A stretch of DNA of 64,000 nucleotides from JBFXAF01 sp050184585 (GCA_050184585.1 JBFXAF010000005.1:1-64000); one strand, 5' to 3'; positions 24,915-33,981 are shown, counted from the stretch's first letter. Notes: generated by a model not told the origin, from the letters alone. Numbers and translations: made by a program.

Positions 24915-26251
24915 CGTCCCCTCTTTCCGCCGCGCAGCTTCGACTTCTTGATCAGCCCCTCGTACTGGTGCGCGATGAGGTGACCCTGCACCTGCGCCAC
25001 AGTGTCGAGCGTCACGCTTACCACGATCAGCAGCGAGGTGCCGCCGAGATAGAACGGTACGCCCGTCGCCGAGATGAGGAATTCGGGGATCATGCAGACC
25101 AGCACCAGATAGATGGCGCCGACGACGGTGATGCGTGTGAGGACATAGTCGATGTACTCGGCCGTGCGCTCGCCCGGCCGATAACCGGGAATGAAGCCCG
25201 AATGCTTCTTCAACTGGTCGGCGGTGTCCTTGGGATTGAAGACGATCGCCGTGTAGAAGAACGCGAAGAAGGCGATCATCGACGCATAGAGGAGCATGTA
25301 GAGCGGCTGGCCGTGTCCGAGGGCCGCAAGGATGGTCTGCGCCCATCCAGGCATCGTCTCCGACGCCGAGAATCCCGCGACGGTGGCCGGCAGCAGCAGC
25401 AGCGACGAGGCGAAGATCGGCGGGATGACGCCGGCCGTGTTGAGCTTGAGCGGCAGATGCGACGTGTCGCCCTGGAACATGCGGTTGCCGACCTGCCGCT
25501 TCGGATACTGGATCAGCAGGCGGCGCTGGGCGCGCTCGAAGAAGACGATGAAGCCGATCAGCCCGATCGCCAGCACGATGATCGCCAGGATCAGGCCGGT
25601 CGACAGCGCGCCGGTGCGTCCCAGTTCCAGCGTTCCGCCGATCGCCGACGGCAGGCCGGCGACGATGCCCGCGAAGATGATCAGCGATATGCCGTTGCCG
25701 ATGCCGCGCGCGGTGATCTGCTCGCCGAGCCACATCAGGAACATGGTGCCGCCGACCAGCGTGATGACGGCGGAAACGCGGAAGAACCAGCCCGGATCGG
25801 CGACAATGCCGGCGCCGCTCTCGAGGCCGACCGCGATGCCGTAGGCCTGCACGAGCGCCAGAAGCACGGTGCCATAGCGGGTGTACTGGTTGATGACCTT
25901 GCGGCCCTGCTCCCCCTCCTTCTTCAACTGCTCGAGCGTCGGGATGACCGACGTCATGAGCTGCATGATGATGGAGGCGGAAATGTAGGGCATGATGCCC
26001 AGTGCGAAAATCGCCATGCGCTCGACCGCGCCGCCGGCGAACATGTTGAACATGCCCAGAACGCCGCCGGACTGCTGCTCGAACGCCTGGGCGAAGGCGT
26101 CGGGATTGATGCCGGGCATCGGGATGTAGGTGCCGAGACGATAGATCAGCAACGCGCCCAGCGTGAACCAGATGCGCTTCTTGAGGTCCTCGGCCTTGGC
26201 GAACGCCGCGAAGTTCAGGTTCGACGCAAGTTGTTCCGCAGCCGATGCCAT
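24911..26251 (-). CDS. secY: Preprotein translocase subunit SecY
   Basis: A 446-residue channel with ten transmembrane helices. Marks are the amphipathic N-terminus LASNLNFAAFAKAEDLKKRIWFTL, GTYIPMPGI, MPYISASIIMQL for the plug and helix 2 area, and a basic cytosolic C-terminus. The ATG at 26251 gives the standard start; further upstream codons in the frame are not conserved. It is in the spc operon after rplO, as in most bacteria. Confidence 0.98.
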   Translation of the reverse strand: MASAAEQLASNLNFAAFAKAEDLKKRIWFTLGALLIYRLGTYIPMPGINPDAFAQAFEQQSGGVLGMFNMFAGGAVERMAIFALGIMPYISASIIMQLMTSVIPTLEQLKKEGEQGRKVINQYTRYGTVLLALVQAYGIAVGLESGAGIVADPGWFFRVSAVITLVGGTMFLMWLGEQITARGIGNGISLIIFAGIVAGLPSAIGGTLELGRTGALSTGLILAIIVLAIGLIGFIVFFERAQRRLLIQYPKRQVGNRMFQGDTSHLPLKLNTAGVIPPIFASSLLLLPATVAGFSASETMPGWAQTILAALGHGQPLYMLLYASMIAFFAFFYTAIVFNPKDTADQLKKHSGFIPGYRPGERTAEYIDYVLTRITVVGAIYLVLVCMIPEFLISATGVPFYLGGTSLLIVVSVTLDTVAQVQGHLIAHQYEGLIKKSKLRGGKRGR

Positions 26252-26404
26252 GCGCTGATCTCCGCCCGGCCCGAGCCGGTGGCCACCCGAGCGGGCGGCG
26301 TTTGTCGACGAAGCCACGAGATAGGCGCGCGGCTCCGAGGATGCAAGCGGCGGCGATCCCCTCGCCGCCGCCCGGCCGGGCGACGTATCGTCGCCCGCAG
26401 GCCC

Positions 26405-26878
26405 TTACTCGGCGGCCGCCTTCTCGGGCAGCTTGACCGAGCCCCCGGCCTTCTCGATCTTCTCGACGGCCGCCTTGGAAGCGCCGGCCACGTCGAAGGC
26501 GATCTTCGCCTTGAGTTCGCCGTCGGCCAGGATGCGCACACCGTCCTTGGCGCGGCGGATCACGCCCGCCTTCACCAGCGCTTCGGCGTTCACGGTCGCC
26601 TTCGCATCGAGCTTCTTGGCGTCGACGGCCTGCTGGATGCGGGCGAGGGAGACGACGTTGAAGTCCTTGGCGAAGATGTTGGTGAAGCCGCGCTTCGGCA
26701 GGCGCCGGTAGAGCGGCATCTGGCCGCCCTCGAAGCCGTTGACGGCGACGCCGGAGCGCGCCTTCTGGCCCTTGACGCCGCGCCCGGCGGTCTTGCCGGA
26801 GCCCGAGCCGATGCCGCGTCCCAGGCGCTTCTTCGAATGCGTCGCGCCGTCCTTGTCACGCAGGTCGTTGAGTTTCAT
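26405..26878 (-). CDS. rplO: 50S ribosomal protein L15
   Basis: A 157-residue L15. The glycine- and arginine-rich N-terminus (KLNDLRDKDGATHSKKRLGRGIGSG in part) is diagnostic, with GRGVKGQKARSG following and a basic-to-acidic C-terminus ending KLPEKAAAE. It lies in the usual spc order, rpmD-rplO-secY. The 153 bases between it and secY are longer than the gaps in the rest of the operon. Confidence 0.97.
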   Translation of the reverse strand: MKLNDLRDKDGATHSKKRLGRGIGSGSGKTAGRGVKGQKARSGVAVNGFEGGQMPLYRRLPKRGFTNIFAKDFNVVSLARIQQAVDAKKLDAKATVNAEALVKAGVIRRAKDGVRILADGELKAKIAFDVAGASKAAVEKIEKAGGSVKLPEKAAAE

Positions 26879-26901
26879 CGCGAAATCTCCCGCGCTCCGG
26901 T

Positions 26902-27099
26902 TCAGGCCTCGTCCACGACGCGGACGAGGTGCTGAACCGAGGCGATCATGCCGCGCACGGACGGGGTGTCCTCGAGCGTGCGGCGGCGGTGCATCTTGTT
27001 GAGGCCGAGGCCGACGAGTGTTGCGCGCTGCTCCTTGGGGCGGCGCGACGCACTGCCGATCTGCTCGACCGTGATGGTCTTGGTTGACGTCTTGGCCAT
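26902..27099 (-). CDS. rpmD: 50S ribosomal protein L30
   Basis: A 65-residue L30, normal in size for Alphaproteobacteria. TKTITVEQIGSASRRPKEQR and the core LGLNKMHRRRTLEDTPSVRGMI match the family closely. It lies between rpsE and rplO with gaps of less than 30 bases. Confidence 0.96.
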   Translation of the reverse strand: MAKTSTKTITVEQIGSASRRPKEQRATLVGLGLNKMHRRRTLEDTPSVRGMIASVQHLVRVVDEA

Positions 27100-27127
27100 G
27101 ATTGCGGTCCCTGGTCCGATGCGCCGG

Positions 27128-27694
27128 TTATTCCTCGGCCGCCACTGTGGCGCCGCGACGCGCCTGGAGGGCCGAGTACTTTATGCCGCGCTGCGCCGCG
27201 ATGTCCTTCGGATGCATCTGGCTCTTCAGCGCATCGAAGGTCGCGCGCACCATGTTGTAGGGGTTGGACGACCCCATCGACTTGGCGACCACGTCATGCA
27301 TGCCGAGCGTCTCGAAGACGGCGCGCATCGGACCGCCGGCGATGATGCCCGTGCCGGCCTTGGCGGCGCGCAGCAGCACCTTGCCGGCGCCCCAGCGGCC
27401 CTCGACGTCGTGATGCAGCGTGCGGCCCGAACGCAGCGGCACGAAGATCAGGTCGCGCTTGGCGCTCTCGGTCGCCTTGCGGATCGCCTCCGGCACCTCG
27501 CGGGCCTTGCCGTGGCCGAAGCCGACGCGGCCCTTCTGGTCGCCGACGACGACGAGCGCGGCGAAGCCGAAGCGACGGCCGCCCTTCACCACCTTGGCGA
27601 CGCGATTGATGTGGACGAGCTTGTCGACGAACTCGCTGTCCCGCTCCTCGCGGTCGCGGCCGCGATTGTCGCGGTCCCTGCGTTCCTGTGCCAT
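27128..27694 (-). CDS. rpsE: 30S ribosomal protein S5
   Basis: A 188-residue S5 with an extended charged N-terminus (ERRDRDNRGRDREERDSEFV) that is common in rhizobia. The RNA-binding core shows LVHINRVAKVVKGGRRFGFA and the later GAGKVLLRAAKAGTGIIAGG. The ATG at 27694 is chosen; it has GGAACAGGATAT upstream. S5 takes part in decoding fidelity. It is 72 bases after rplR. Confidence 0.97.
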   Translation of the reverse strand: MAQERRDRDNRGRDREERDSEFVDKLVHINRVAKVVKGGRRFGFAALVVVGDQKGRVGFGHGKAREVPEAIRKATESAKRDLIFVPLRSGRTLHHDVEGRWGAGKVLLRAAKAGTGIIAGGPMRAVFETLGMHDVVAKSMGSSNPYNMVRATFDALKSQMHPKDIAAQRGIKYSALQARRGATVAAEE

Positions 27695-27766
27695 ATCCTG
27701 TTCCTTGTTCTTTTCCGGAAGCACGGTTGACGTTGATGCGGACCCCGCTTGCGAGGCCGCGGCGAA

Positions 27767-28126
27767 CTAGAAGCTGAGGCCGCCCTCGCGGGCCGCTTCG
27801 GCCAGCGCCTTGACGCGGCCGTGATAGATATAGGCGCCGCGGTCGAACACGACTTCCTTGACGCCGGCCTGGCCGGCGCGTTCCGCGATCAGCTTGCCGA
27901 CGGCAGCCGCGGCGGCGGTGTCGGCGCCGGTCTTCAGCGAACCCTTCAGGTCCTTCTCCATCGACGACGCCGCGGCGAGCGTGCGGCCCTTCGTATCGTC
28001 GATGATCTGCGCGTAGATGTGCTTCGACGAACGATGCACGGAGAGGCGCGGGCGCGCGCCCGACACCTTCTTCAACTGCCGGCGCACGCGATCGGCGCGG
28101 CGCTGGGCGGATTCCCTGGAAGCCAT
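27767..28126 (-). CDS. rplR: 50S ribosomal protein L18
   Basis: A 119-residue L18 that binds 5S rRNA. Marks are RRADRVRRQLKKVSGARPRL, SVHRSSKHIYAQIIDD and the C-terminal FDRGAYIYHGRVKALAEAAREGGL. The ATG at 28126 starts the usual MASRESAQRR. It is in spc order between rplF and rpsE. Confidence 0.97.
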   Translation of the reverse strand: MASRESAQRRADRVRRQLKKVSGARPRLSVHRSSKHIYAQIIDDTKGRTLAAASSMEKDLKGSLKTGADTAAAAAVGKLIAERAGQAGVKEVVFDRGAYIYHGRVKALAEAAREGGLSF

Positions 28127-28209
28127 GGTCTTCGTTCCTGCCTTGTGAGACGGAGATTGCCTTCTGCGGTAGGCGTGGCCTCCCGCGACAATTCCCCGTG
28201 GCGCTTCGC

Positions 28210-28743
28210 TTACTTCTTCTTGCCTTCCTTGCGGACGATCTTTTCGCCCGCGTACCGGACACCTTTGCCCTTGTAGGGTTCCGGGCCGCGGTACTTGCGT
28301 ATCTCGGCCGCCACCTGGCCGACCTGCTGCTTGTCGATGCCCGCGACGGTGATCTCGGTCGGCTTCGGCACGGTGATCGTGATACCCTGCGGCGTCTCGT
28401 AGACGACGTCGTGGCTGAAGCCGAGCGCGAGCTGCAGGTTCTTGCCCTGCATCGCGGCGCGATAACCGACGCCGCTGATCTCGAGCTTCTTCTCGAAGCC
28501 GCTCTTGACGCCCTCGAGGATGTTGACGATCTGCGTCCGCGACATGCCCCATTTCGAACGGGCGGTCTTGGTCTGGTCGCGGGGCTCGACAGCGATTTGG
28601 CCATCGTCCAGCTTCACCAGCACATCGTCGTTGACGACGAACTTCAATTCGCCCTTCGGACCCTTCGCCGTCACGGTCTGACCGCTGACGGTGGCGGTCA
28701 CGCCCTGGGGCAGCGATACGGGCTTCTTGCCGATTCGAGACAT
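28210..28743 (-). CDS. rplF: 50S ribosomal protein L6
   Basis: A 177-residue L6 with two repeats. The start MSRIGKKPVSLPQGV and the C-terminal RKYRGPEPYKGKGVRYAGE are family hallmarks. It lies near the factor-binding site of the large subunit. It is 33 bases after rpsH and 83 bases before rplR. Confidence 0.98.
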   Translation of the reverse strand: MSRIGKKPVSLPQGVTATVSGQTVTAKGPKGELKFVVNDDVLVKLDDGQIAVEPRDQTKTARSKWGMSRTQIVNILEGVKSGFEKKLEISGVGYRAAMQGKNLQLALGFSHDVVYETPQGITITVPKPTEITVAGIDKQQVGQVAAEIRKYRGPEPYKGKGVRYAGEKIVRKEGKKK

Positions 28744-28776
28744 TTCGAAAACTTCCTTCTTGCGGGCCGCGGCCGA

Positions 28777-29175
28777 TCAGAAGATCTGGCAGAGGATCTC
28801 GCCGCCGACATTCTTCTCGCGCGCCTCGTGGTCCGCCATCACGCCCTTCGGCGTCGACAGGATCGAGATGCCGAGGCCGTTGGCTACCTGCGGGATCGAC
28901 TTGACCGACACGTAGACGCGGCGGCCGGGCTTGGAGACGCGGGCGATCTCGCGGATCACTGGCGCACCCTCGTAGTACTTCAACTCGATTTCGATCTCGG
29001 ACTTGCCGTTTTCGAAGTCGGTCTGGCTGAAGTCGCGGATGTAGCCCTCGGACTTCATCACCTCCAGGACGCGGGCGCGCAGCGTCGATGCCGGCGTCGA
29101 CACCTTCGACTTCTTGCGGCCGATGGCGTTCCGGATACGGGTCAGCATATCGCCGAGCGGATCATTCATGGACAT
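28777..29175 (-). CDS. rpsH: 30S ribosomal protein S8
   Basis: A 132-residue S8. The start NDPLGDMLTRIRNAIGRKKS and the C-terminal GISILSTPKGVMADHEAREKNVGGE are diagnostic. In E. coli S8 is the translational repressor of the spc operon by binding the rplE region; whether that holds here cannot be told from sequence. It is 13 bases after rpsN. Confidence 0.98.
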   Translation of the reverse strand: MSMNDPLGDMLTRIRNAIGRKKSKVSTPASTLRARVLEVMKSEGYIRDFSQTDFENGKSEIEIELKYYEGAPVIREIARVSKPGRRVYVSVKSIPQVANGLGISILSTPKGVMADHEAREKNVGGEILCQIF

Positions 29176-29188
29176 TGTCTCGTCCTCC

Positions 29189-29494
29189 CTACCAGCTCGA
29201 CTTCACCAGGCCCGGAACCTGGCCGAAGTTGCCGAGTTCGCGAAGCGCAACGCGCGACATACCGAGCTTGCGGTAGTAGGCGCGCGGACGGCCCGTCACC
29301 TCGCAGCGGTTGCGGATGCGGATCTTCGCGGAGTTGCGCGGCAGAGCCGCCAGTTTGAGCTGCGCCTTGAAGCGCTCGTCCAGGGGCTTGGTCTGGTCCA
29401 TGACGATCGCCTTCAGCGCCTTGCGCTTGGCAGCGAACTGCGCCGTCAGCTTGCGGCGGCGGTTGTTCTTTTCGACTGAGCTGGTCTTTGCCAT
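29189..29494 (-). CDS. rpsN: 30S ribosomal protein S14
   Basis: A 101-residue S14 of the long, zinc-free type. The C-terminal half RIRNRCEVTGRPRAYYRKLG holds only one Cys, so no zinc ribbon is possible, and it ends with the conserved VPGLVKSSW. It is in spc order between rplE and rpsH. Confidence 0.98.
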   Translation of the reverse strand: MAKTSSVEKNNRRRKLTAQFAAKRKALKAIVMDQTKPLDERFKAQLKLAALPRNSAKIRIRNRCEVTGRPRAYYRKLGMSRVALRELGNFGQVPGLVKSSW

Positions 29495-29521
29495 TTCAGA
29501 ACTGTCCTCTTTTCGCTGCCG

Positions 29522-30085
29522 TTACTGCCGGAACGGGAAGTTGAAGGCCTTGAGCAGGGCTCTTGCCTCGTCATCCGTCTTGGCGGTCGTACAAACGACG
29601 ATGTCCATTCCCCAGATCTGGTCGACCTTGTCGTAGTTGATCTCGGGAAACACGATGTGCTCCTTGATGCCCATGGCGTAGTTGCCGCGCCCGTCGAAGC
29701 TCTTCGGGTTGAGGCCGCGGAAGTCGCGGACGCGCGGCAGCGCGATGTTCACCAGGCGGTCCAGGAACTCGTACATGCGCTCTTGGCGGAGCGTCACCTT
29801 GGCGCCGATCGGCATGTTCTCGCGGACCTTGAAGCCGGCGATCGAATTGCGCGCACGGGTGACGACGGCCTTCTGGCCGGCGATCAACGCGAGATCCTCG
29901 GCCGCGACCGTCGGCTTCTTGGAGTCGCCCGTCGCTTCGCCGACGCCCATGTTCAGCACGATCTTGTCGATGCGCGGAATCTGCATCTCGTTGTCGTAGT
30001 TGAACTGCTCGCGCAACGCCTTGCGGATGGTCTCGTTGTAGACCTTCTTCAAGCGCGGCTGGTATTCTTTCGCTGCCTTAGCCAT
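29522..30085 (-). CDS. rplE: 50S ribosomal protein L5
   Basis: A 187-residue L5 that binds 5S rRNA. QIPRIDKIVLNMGVGEATGD and the C-terminal WGMDIVVCTTAKTDDEARALL are family marks. Its ATG lies eight bases inside the end of rplX, so translation is coupled. Confidence 0.98.
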   Translation of the reverse strand: MAKAAKEYQPRLKKVYNETIRKALREQFNYDNEMQIPRIDKIVLNMGVGEATGDSKKPTVAAEDLALIAGQKAVVTRARNSIAGFKVRENMPIGAKVTLRQERMYEFLDRLVNIALPRVRDFRGLNPKSFDGRGNYAMGIKEHIVFPEINYDKVDQIWGMDIVVCTTAKTDDEARALLKAFNFPFRQ

Positions 30086-30392
30086 TGATGACTTCTCCCG
30101 AGCGCTTCGCGAAACGCACCTTGGTTCCGTCCTTCTCGGTGCGGAAGCCGACGCGCGTCGCCTTGCCGTCCTTGGGATCGAGAAGCGCCAGGTTCGAAAG
30201 GTGGATCGGCGCTTCCTTGGTTATGATGCCGCCCTGCTGGGACTGCGTCTGCTTCTGATGACGGCGCACCTGATTGACGCCGGCGACGACTGCCTTGTCT
30301 TCCTTCGGCAGCATGCGCAGCACCTCGCCGGTGCGGCCCTTGTCCTTGCCGGTGAGAACGACGACCTTGTCGCCCTTCCTGATCTTGTTCAT
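30078..30392 (-). CDS. rplX: 50S ribosomal protein L24
   Basis: A 104-residue L24. The KOW motif at the start (IRKGDKVVVLTGKDKGRTGEV) and KTQSQQGGIITKEAPIHLSN identify it. It initiates large-subunit assembly. The gene overlaps the start of rplE by eight bases. Confidence 0.98.
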   Translation of the reverse strand: MNKIRKGDKVVVLTGKDKGRTGEVLRMLPKEDKAVVAGVNQVRRHQKQTQSQQGGIITKEAPIHLSNLALLDPKDGKATRVGFRTEKDGTKVRFAKRSGEVING

Positions 30393-30405
30393 TTTGTCCG
30401 GCTCC

Positions 30406-30774
30406 TCAAAGCACTTCGGGCGCGAGCGAGATGATCTTCATGTGGTTCTTCGCGCGCAGTTCGCGCGGCACCGGTCCGAAGATGCGCGTGCCGATCGGCT
30501 CCTTCTTGTTGTCGACGAGAACGGCAGCGTTCTTGTCGAAACGGATCACGCTGCCGTCGGGACGGCGGATGTCCTTGGCGGTGCGTACGACCACCGCCTT
30601 CATCACGTCGCCCTTCTTCACGCGGCCGCGCGGAATGGCCTCCTTGATCGATACGACGATGATGTCGCCGACGGAGGCGTATTTCCGCTTCGAGCCGCCA
30701 AGCACCTTGATGCACATGACACGACGCGCGCCGGAATTGTCCGCCACGTCGAGGTTTGTTTGCATCTGAATCAT
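30406..30774 (-). CDS. rplN: 50S ribosomal protein L14
   Basis: A 122-residue L14. The start MIQMQTNLDVADNSGARRVMC and the end GPVPRELRAKNHMKIISLAPEVL match exactly the family pattern and length. It opens the spc gene set after rpsQ with a gap of 62 bases; no clear promoter is seen in that gap, so read-through from the S10 set is likely. Confidence 0.98.
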   Translation of the reverse strand: MIQMQTNLDVADNSGARRVMCIKVLGGSKRKYASVGDIIVVSIKEAIPRGRVKKGDVMKAVVVRTAKDIRRPDGSVIRFDKNAAVLVDNKKEPIGTRIFGPVPRELRAKNHMKIISLAPEVL

Positions 30775-30836
30775 GACTGGCCGCCTTCTTCTTCTCTAGT
30801 GGGAGGGTCGCCCCTCCCCGGCTTGTCGTTCTTGCC

Positions 30837-31073
30837 TTACTGGGCGTCGGCGAGGACGACCCAGCGCTTGTCTTTCGAGATCGGGCGCGATTCCTGGATC
30901 GACACCACGTCACCGACCTTGAACGCGTTGTTCTCGTCGTGCGCCTTGTAGTTCTTCGTCTGGCGGACGGTCTTCTTCATCACCGGATGCGTGAAGCGAC
31001 GCTCGACCTTGACCACAACCGTCTTGTCGTTCTTGTCGCTGACGACCGTGCCCTGCAGAATGCGCTTCGGCAT
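30837..31073 (-). CDS. rpsQ: 30S ribosomal protein S17
   Basis: A 78-residue S17 of OB-fold type. KRILQGTVVSDKNDKTVVV at the start and VGDVVSIQESRPISKDKRW near the end identify it. It closes the S10 gene set and sits four bases after rpmC. Confidence 0.97.
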   Translation of the reverse strand: MPKRILQGTVVSDKNDKTVVVKVERRFTHPVMKKTVRQTKNYKAHDENNAFKVGDVVSIQESRPISKDKRWVVLADAQ

Positions 31074-31077
31074 TGTC

Positions 31078-31278
31078 TCAACCCTTCTTGCTCGCGGCCT
31101 TCTGGGCCGCGATCGTCTTGATGCGTGCGATGTCGCGGCGTACCTGACGCACGCGACCGGTCTTCTCGAGCTGGCCCGTGGCCTTCTGGAAGCGCAGGTT
31201 GAACTGCTCCTTCTTCAGGCTCGCCAGCTCGTCGGAGAGCTGGTCCTGGGTCTTTGCCCTGACGTCGGCGGCTTTCAT
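31078..31278 (-). CDS. rpmC: 50S ribosomal protein L29
   Basis: A 66-residue helical L29. The marks are KTQDQLSDELASLKKEQFNLRF and GRVRQVRRDIARIKTI. It lies beside the peptide exit tunnel. It is between rplP and rpsQ with gaps of 14 and 4 bases. Confidence 0.97.
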   Translation of the reverse strand: MKAADVRAKTQDQLSDELASLKKEQFNLRFQKATGQLEKTGRVRQVRRDIARIKTIAAQKAASKKG

Positions 31279-31292
31279 CGTGAAAACCCTTT

Positions 31293-31706
31293 CTATTCTG
31301 CTACGCGCTGGACGAAGCGCGTCTTGACGGAGAGCTTCGCGGCGCCGAGGCGGAGCGCCTCGCGCGCCACCGATTCCGGCACGCCGTCGATCTCGAACAT
31401 GATGCGGCCCGGCTTGATGCGCGCCGCCCAGTAGTCGACGGCGCCCTTGCCCTTGCCCATGCGAACCTCGGTCGGCTTCGACGTCACCGGCACGTCCGGG
31501 AAAATGCGGATCCAGACGCGACCCGCGCGCTTCATCTCGCGGGTGATCGCACGGCGGGCCGCTTCGATCTCGCGCGCGGTGACGCGGTTCGGTTCCATCG
31601 CCTTCAGCCCAAAGCCGCCGAAATCCAGGTTGGTGCCGCCCTTGGCGGCCCCATGGATGCGGCCCTTGAACTGCTTGCGGTACTTGGTGCGCTTCGGCTG
31701 CAGCAT
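31293..31706 (-). CDS. rplP: 50S ribosomal protein L16
   Basis: A 137-residue L16. MLQPKRTKYRKQFKGRIHG at the start, RVWIRIFPDVPVTSKPTEVRMGKGKG in the middle and EALRLGAAKLSVKTRF at the end are diagnostic. It helps form the A site and the E. coli protein is arginine-hydroxylated. It follows rpsC by 28 bases. Confidence 0.98.
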   Translation of the reverse strand: MLQPKRTKYRKQFKGRIHGAAKGGTNLDFGGFGLKAMEPNRVTAREIEAARRAITREMKRAGRVWIRIFPDVPVTSKPTEVRMGKGKGAVDYWAARIKPGRIMFEIDGVPESVAREALRLGAAKLSVKTRFVQRVAE

Positions 31707-31734
31707 CTCTTAAGTCTCCGGAACTTTCTGCCGC

Positions 31735-32439
31735 TCAGGCGTTCTCGCGACGGCGCGAGCCGCCGGCGTGATCGCCCTCGGTGGCGCGTCGTTCGGACGC
31801 CATCGGGTCATGCTCGAGGATTTCGCCCTTGAACACCCAAACCTTGACGCCGCAGGTGCCATAGGCCGTCTGCGCCTCGGCGGTGCCGTAGTCCACGTCG
31901 GCGCGCAGCGTGTGCAGCGGCACGCGACCCTCGCGGTACCATTCCATGCGCGCGATCTCGGCGCCGCCCAGGCGGCCCGAGCAGTTGATGCGGATGCCCT
32001 CGGCGCCGAGGCGCATCGCCGACTGCACGGCGCGCTTCATGGCGCGGCGGAACGCGATGCGGCGCTCGAGCTGCTGGGCGATCGACTGCGCGACCAGCGT
32101 CGCGTCGATCTCGGGCTTGCGCACCTCGACGATGTTGAGATGGGTTTCCGACTTGGTCATCTCGGTCAGCTTCTTGCGAAGCTTCTCGATGTCGGCGCCC
32201 TTCTTGCCGATGATCAGGCCCGGGCGCGCGGCATGGATCGTCACCCGGCACTTCTTGTGCGGACGCTCGATCACGACCTTGGAGACGGCCGCCTGCTTGA
32301 GTTCCTTCTTCAGGTACTCACGGATCTTGAGGTCCTCGTGCAGCAGCTTGCCGTATTCGCCGGTGTTCGCGTACCAGCGCGAGTCCCAAGTGCGATTGAT
32401 GCCGAGGCGCAGGCCGATCGGATTGATTTTCTGGCCCAT
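31735..32439 (-). CDS. rpsC: 30S ribosomal protein S3
   Basis: A 234-residue S3 with a KH domain (ARPGLIIGKKGADIEKLR) and the start MGQKINPIGLRLGINRTWDS. The tail after the conserved KVWVFKGEILEHDP is short and charged. The ATG shares one base with the stop of rplV (TGATG), which gives tight coupling. S3 contributes to mRNA helicase activity at the entry channel. Confidence 0.98.
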   Translation of the reverse strand: MGQKINPIGLRLGINRTWDSRWYANTGEYGKLLHEDLKIREYLKKELKQAAVSKVVIERPHKKCRVTIHAARPGLIIGKKGADIEKLRKKLTEMTKSETHLNIVEVRKPEIDATLVAQSIAQQLERRIAFRRAMKRAVQSAMRLGAEGIRINCSGRLGGAEIARMEWYREGRVPLHTLRADVDYGTAEAQTAYGTCGVKVWVFKGEILEHDPMASERRATEGDHAGGSRRRENA

Positions 32440-32828
32440 CAGGCGGCCTCCCCTTTCTCTTCGACCTCGCGCACGACGATCGTCAGGTTCGCGAAGGGCT
32501 TCTCGATGCGGCTCGCGCGGCCGCGGCCGCGGGCATGGAAGCGCTTCATGACGATCGACTTGCCGACGAAAGCCTCGGCGACGACGAGCGCGTCCACGTC
32601 GAGGTCGTGATTGTTCTCCGCGTTGGCGATCGCGGACTCCAGCGTCTTCCTGACGGTGCCGGCGATGCGCTTGCGCGAGAACTCGAGGTCGTTCAACGCG
32701 GTCGCGACCTTCTTGCCGCGGATCAGCGCCGCGACCAGGTTCAGCTTCTGCGGGCTGACGCGAACGGTGCGCAGCACGGCGCGCGCCTCGTTGTCGGCCA
32801 GGCGGCGGGGGGCCTTTGGCTTGCCCAT
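32439..32828 (-). CDS. rplV: 50S ribosomal protein L22
   Basis: A 129-residue L22 whose loop lines the exit tunnel. RTVRVSPQKLNLVAALIRGK and the loop region KRFHARGRGRASRIEKPFANLT are diagnostic. It overlaps rpsC by one base and is two bases after rpsS. No macrolide-type deletion in the loop is apparent by eye. Confidence 0.98.
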   Translation of the reverse strand: MGKPKAPRRLADNEARAVLRTVRVSPQKLNLVAALIRGKKVATALNDLEFSRKRIAGTVRKTLESAIANAENNHDLDVDALVVAEAFVGKSIVMKRFHARGRGRASRIEKPFANLTIVVREVEEKGEAA

Positions 32829-32830
32829 CG

Positions 32831-33109
32831 TTATTTCCTCTTCGCCTTCTTGTCCGCGCCGTGACCGTAATAGGTCCGGGTCGGAGCGAACTCACCGAAC
32901 TTGTGGCCCACCATCTCCTCGGAAACGGAGACCGGGATGTGCTTCTGGCCGTTGTAGACGCCGAAGGTGAGGCCGACGAACTGCGGCAGGATGGTGGAGC
33001 GGCGGCTCCACATCTTGATCACCTCGCTGCGGCCGCCTTGGCGCACCTTGTCCGCCTTGGCCAACAGATAGCCGTCGACGAACGGGCCTTTCCAAACTGA
33101 ACGGGTCAC
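32831..33109 (-). CDS. rpsS: 30S ribosomal protein S19
   Basis: A 92-residue S19. MTRSVWKGPFVDGYLL at the start and SVSEEMVGHKFGEFAPTRTYYGHG at the end are diagnostic. It forms a complex with S13 in the head. It stands between rplB and rplV in the S10 order. Confidence 0.98.
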   Translation of the reverse strand: MTRSVWKGPFVDGYLLAKADKVRQGGRSEVIKMWSRRSTILPQFVGLTFGVYNGQKHIPVSVSEEMVGHKFGEFAPTRTYYGHGADKKAKRK

Positions 33110-33125
33110 GTGTGACTACCTCTTC

Positions 33126-33959
33126 CTAGCCCTTGCGCACGTGGCGCGAGCGAATGATGAACTTGTCGGTCGCCTTGTTGGACCGCGTCTTCTTGCCCTT
33201 GGTCGGCTTGCCCCACGGGGTCACCGGATGGCGCCCGCCGGAGGTGCGGCCCTCGCCGCCGCCATGCGGATGGTCGACCGGGTTCATCGCGACGCCGCGG
33301 TTGTGCGGACGTTTTCCCCGCCAGCGCGAACGGCCGGCCTTGCCGTCATTGATGTTGCCGTGGTCCGGATTGGACACCGCGCCGACGGTCGCCAGGCACG
33401 AGCCGTGCACGACGCGCTGCTCACCCGAGTTCAGCCGCAGGATCGCCATGCCCTGGTCGCGGCCGACGAGCTGGGCGTAGGCGCCGGCCGAGCGGGCGAT
33501 CTGGCCGCCCTTGCCCGGCTTCAGCTCGATGTTGTGCACGATCGTGCCGACCGGCATCGACGACAGCGGCATCGCATTGCCGGGCTTCACGTCGACGCCC
33601 TCGCCGGCGACGATCTTGTCGCCGGGCGCGAGGCGCTGCGGCGCGAGGATGTAGCTCAACTCGCCATCCTCGTACTTCACCAGCGCGATGAAGGCGGTGC
33701 GGTTGGGGTCGTACTCCAGCCGCTCGACCGTCGCCGTCATGTCGAACTTGCGGCGCTTGAAATCGATGATGCGGTACGAGCGCTTGTGACCGCCGCCGAT
33801 GAAGCGGGCCGTTACCCGGCCGTGGTTGTTGCGGCCACCCGACGATACCAGGCCTTCCGTCAGGCCCTTCACGGGCTTGCCCTTGTACAGGCCCGAGCGG
33901 TCGACGATGACCAGCTGGCGCGTCGAGGGCGTTACCGGCTTGAACTTCTTCAGTGCCAT
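33126..33959 (-). CDS. rplB: 50S ribosomal protein L2
   Basis: A 277-residue L2 required for subunit joining and peptidyl transfer. The start MALKKFKPVTPSTRQLV and the C-terminal GVAMNPVDHPHGGGEGRTSGGRHPVTPWG, with its conserved His, identify it. The ATG at 33959 is standard. It follows rplW by 22 bases. Confidence 0.98.
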   Translation of the reverse strand: MALKKFKPVTPSTRQLVIVDRSGLYKGKPVKGLTEGLVSSGGRNNHGRVTARFIGGGHKRSYRIIDFKRRKFDMTATVERLEYDPNRTAFIALVKYEDGELSYILAPQRLAPGDKIVAGEGVDVKPGNAMPLSSMPVGTIVHNIELKPGKGGQIARSAGAYAQLVGRDQGMAILRLNSGEQRVVHGSCLATVGAVSNPDHGNINDGKAGRSRWRGKRPHNRGVAMNPVDHPHGGGEGRTSGGRHPVTPWGKPTKGKKTRSNKATDKFIIRSRHVRKG

Positions 33960-33981
33960 CTTCTTATCCTCGCCCCTTCGT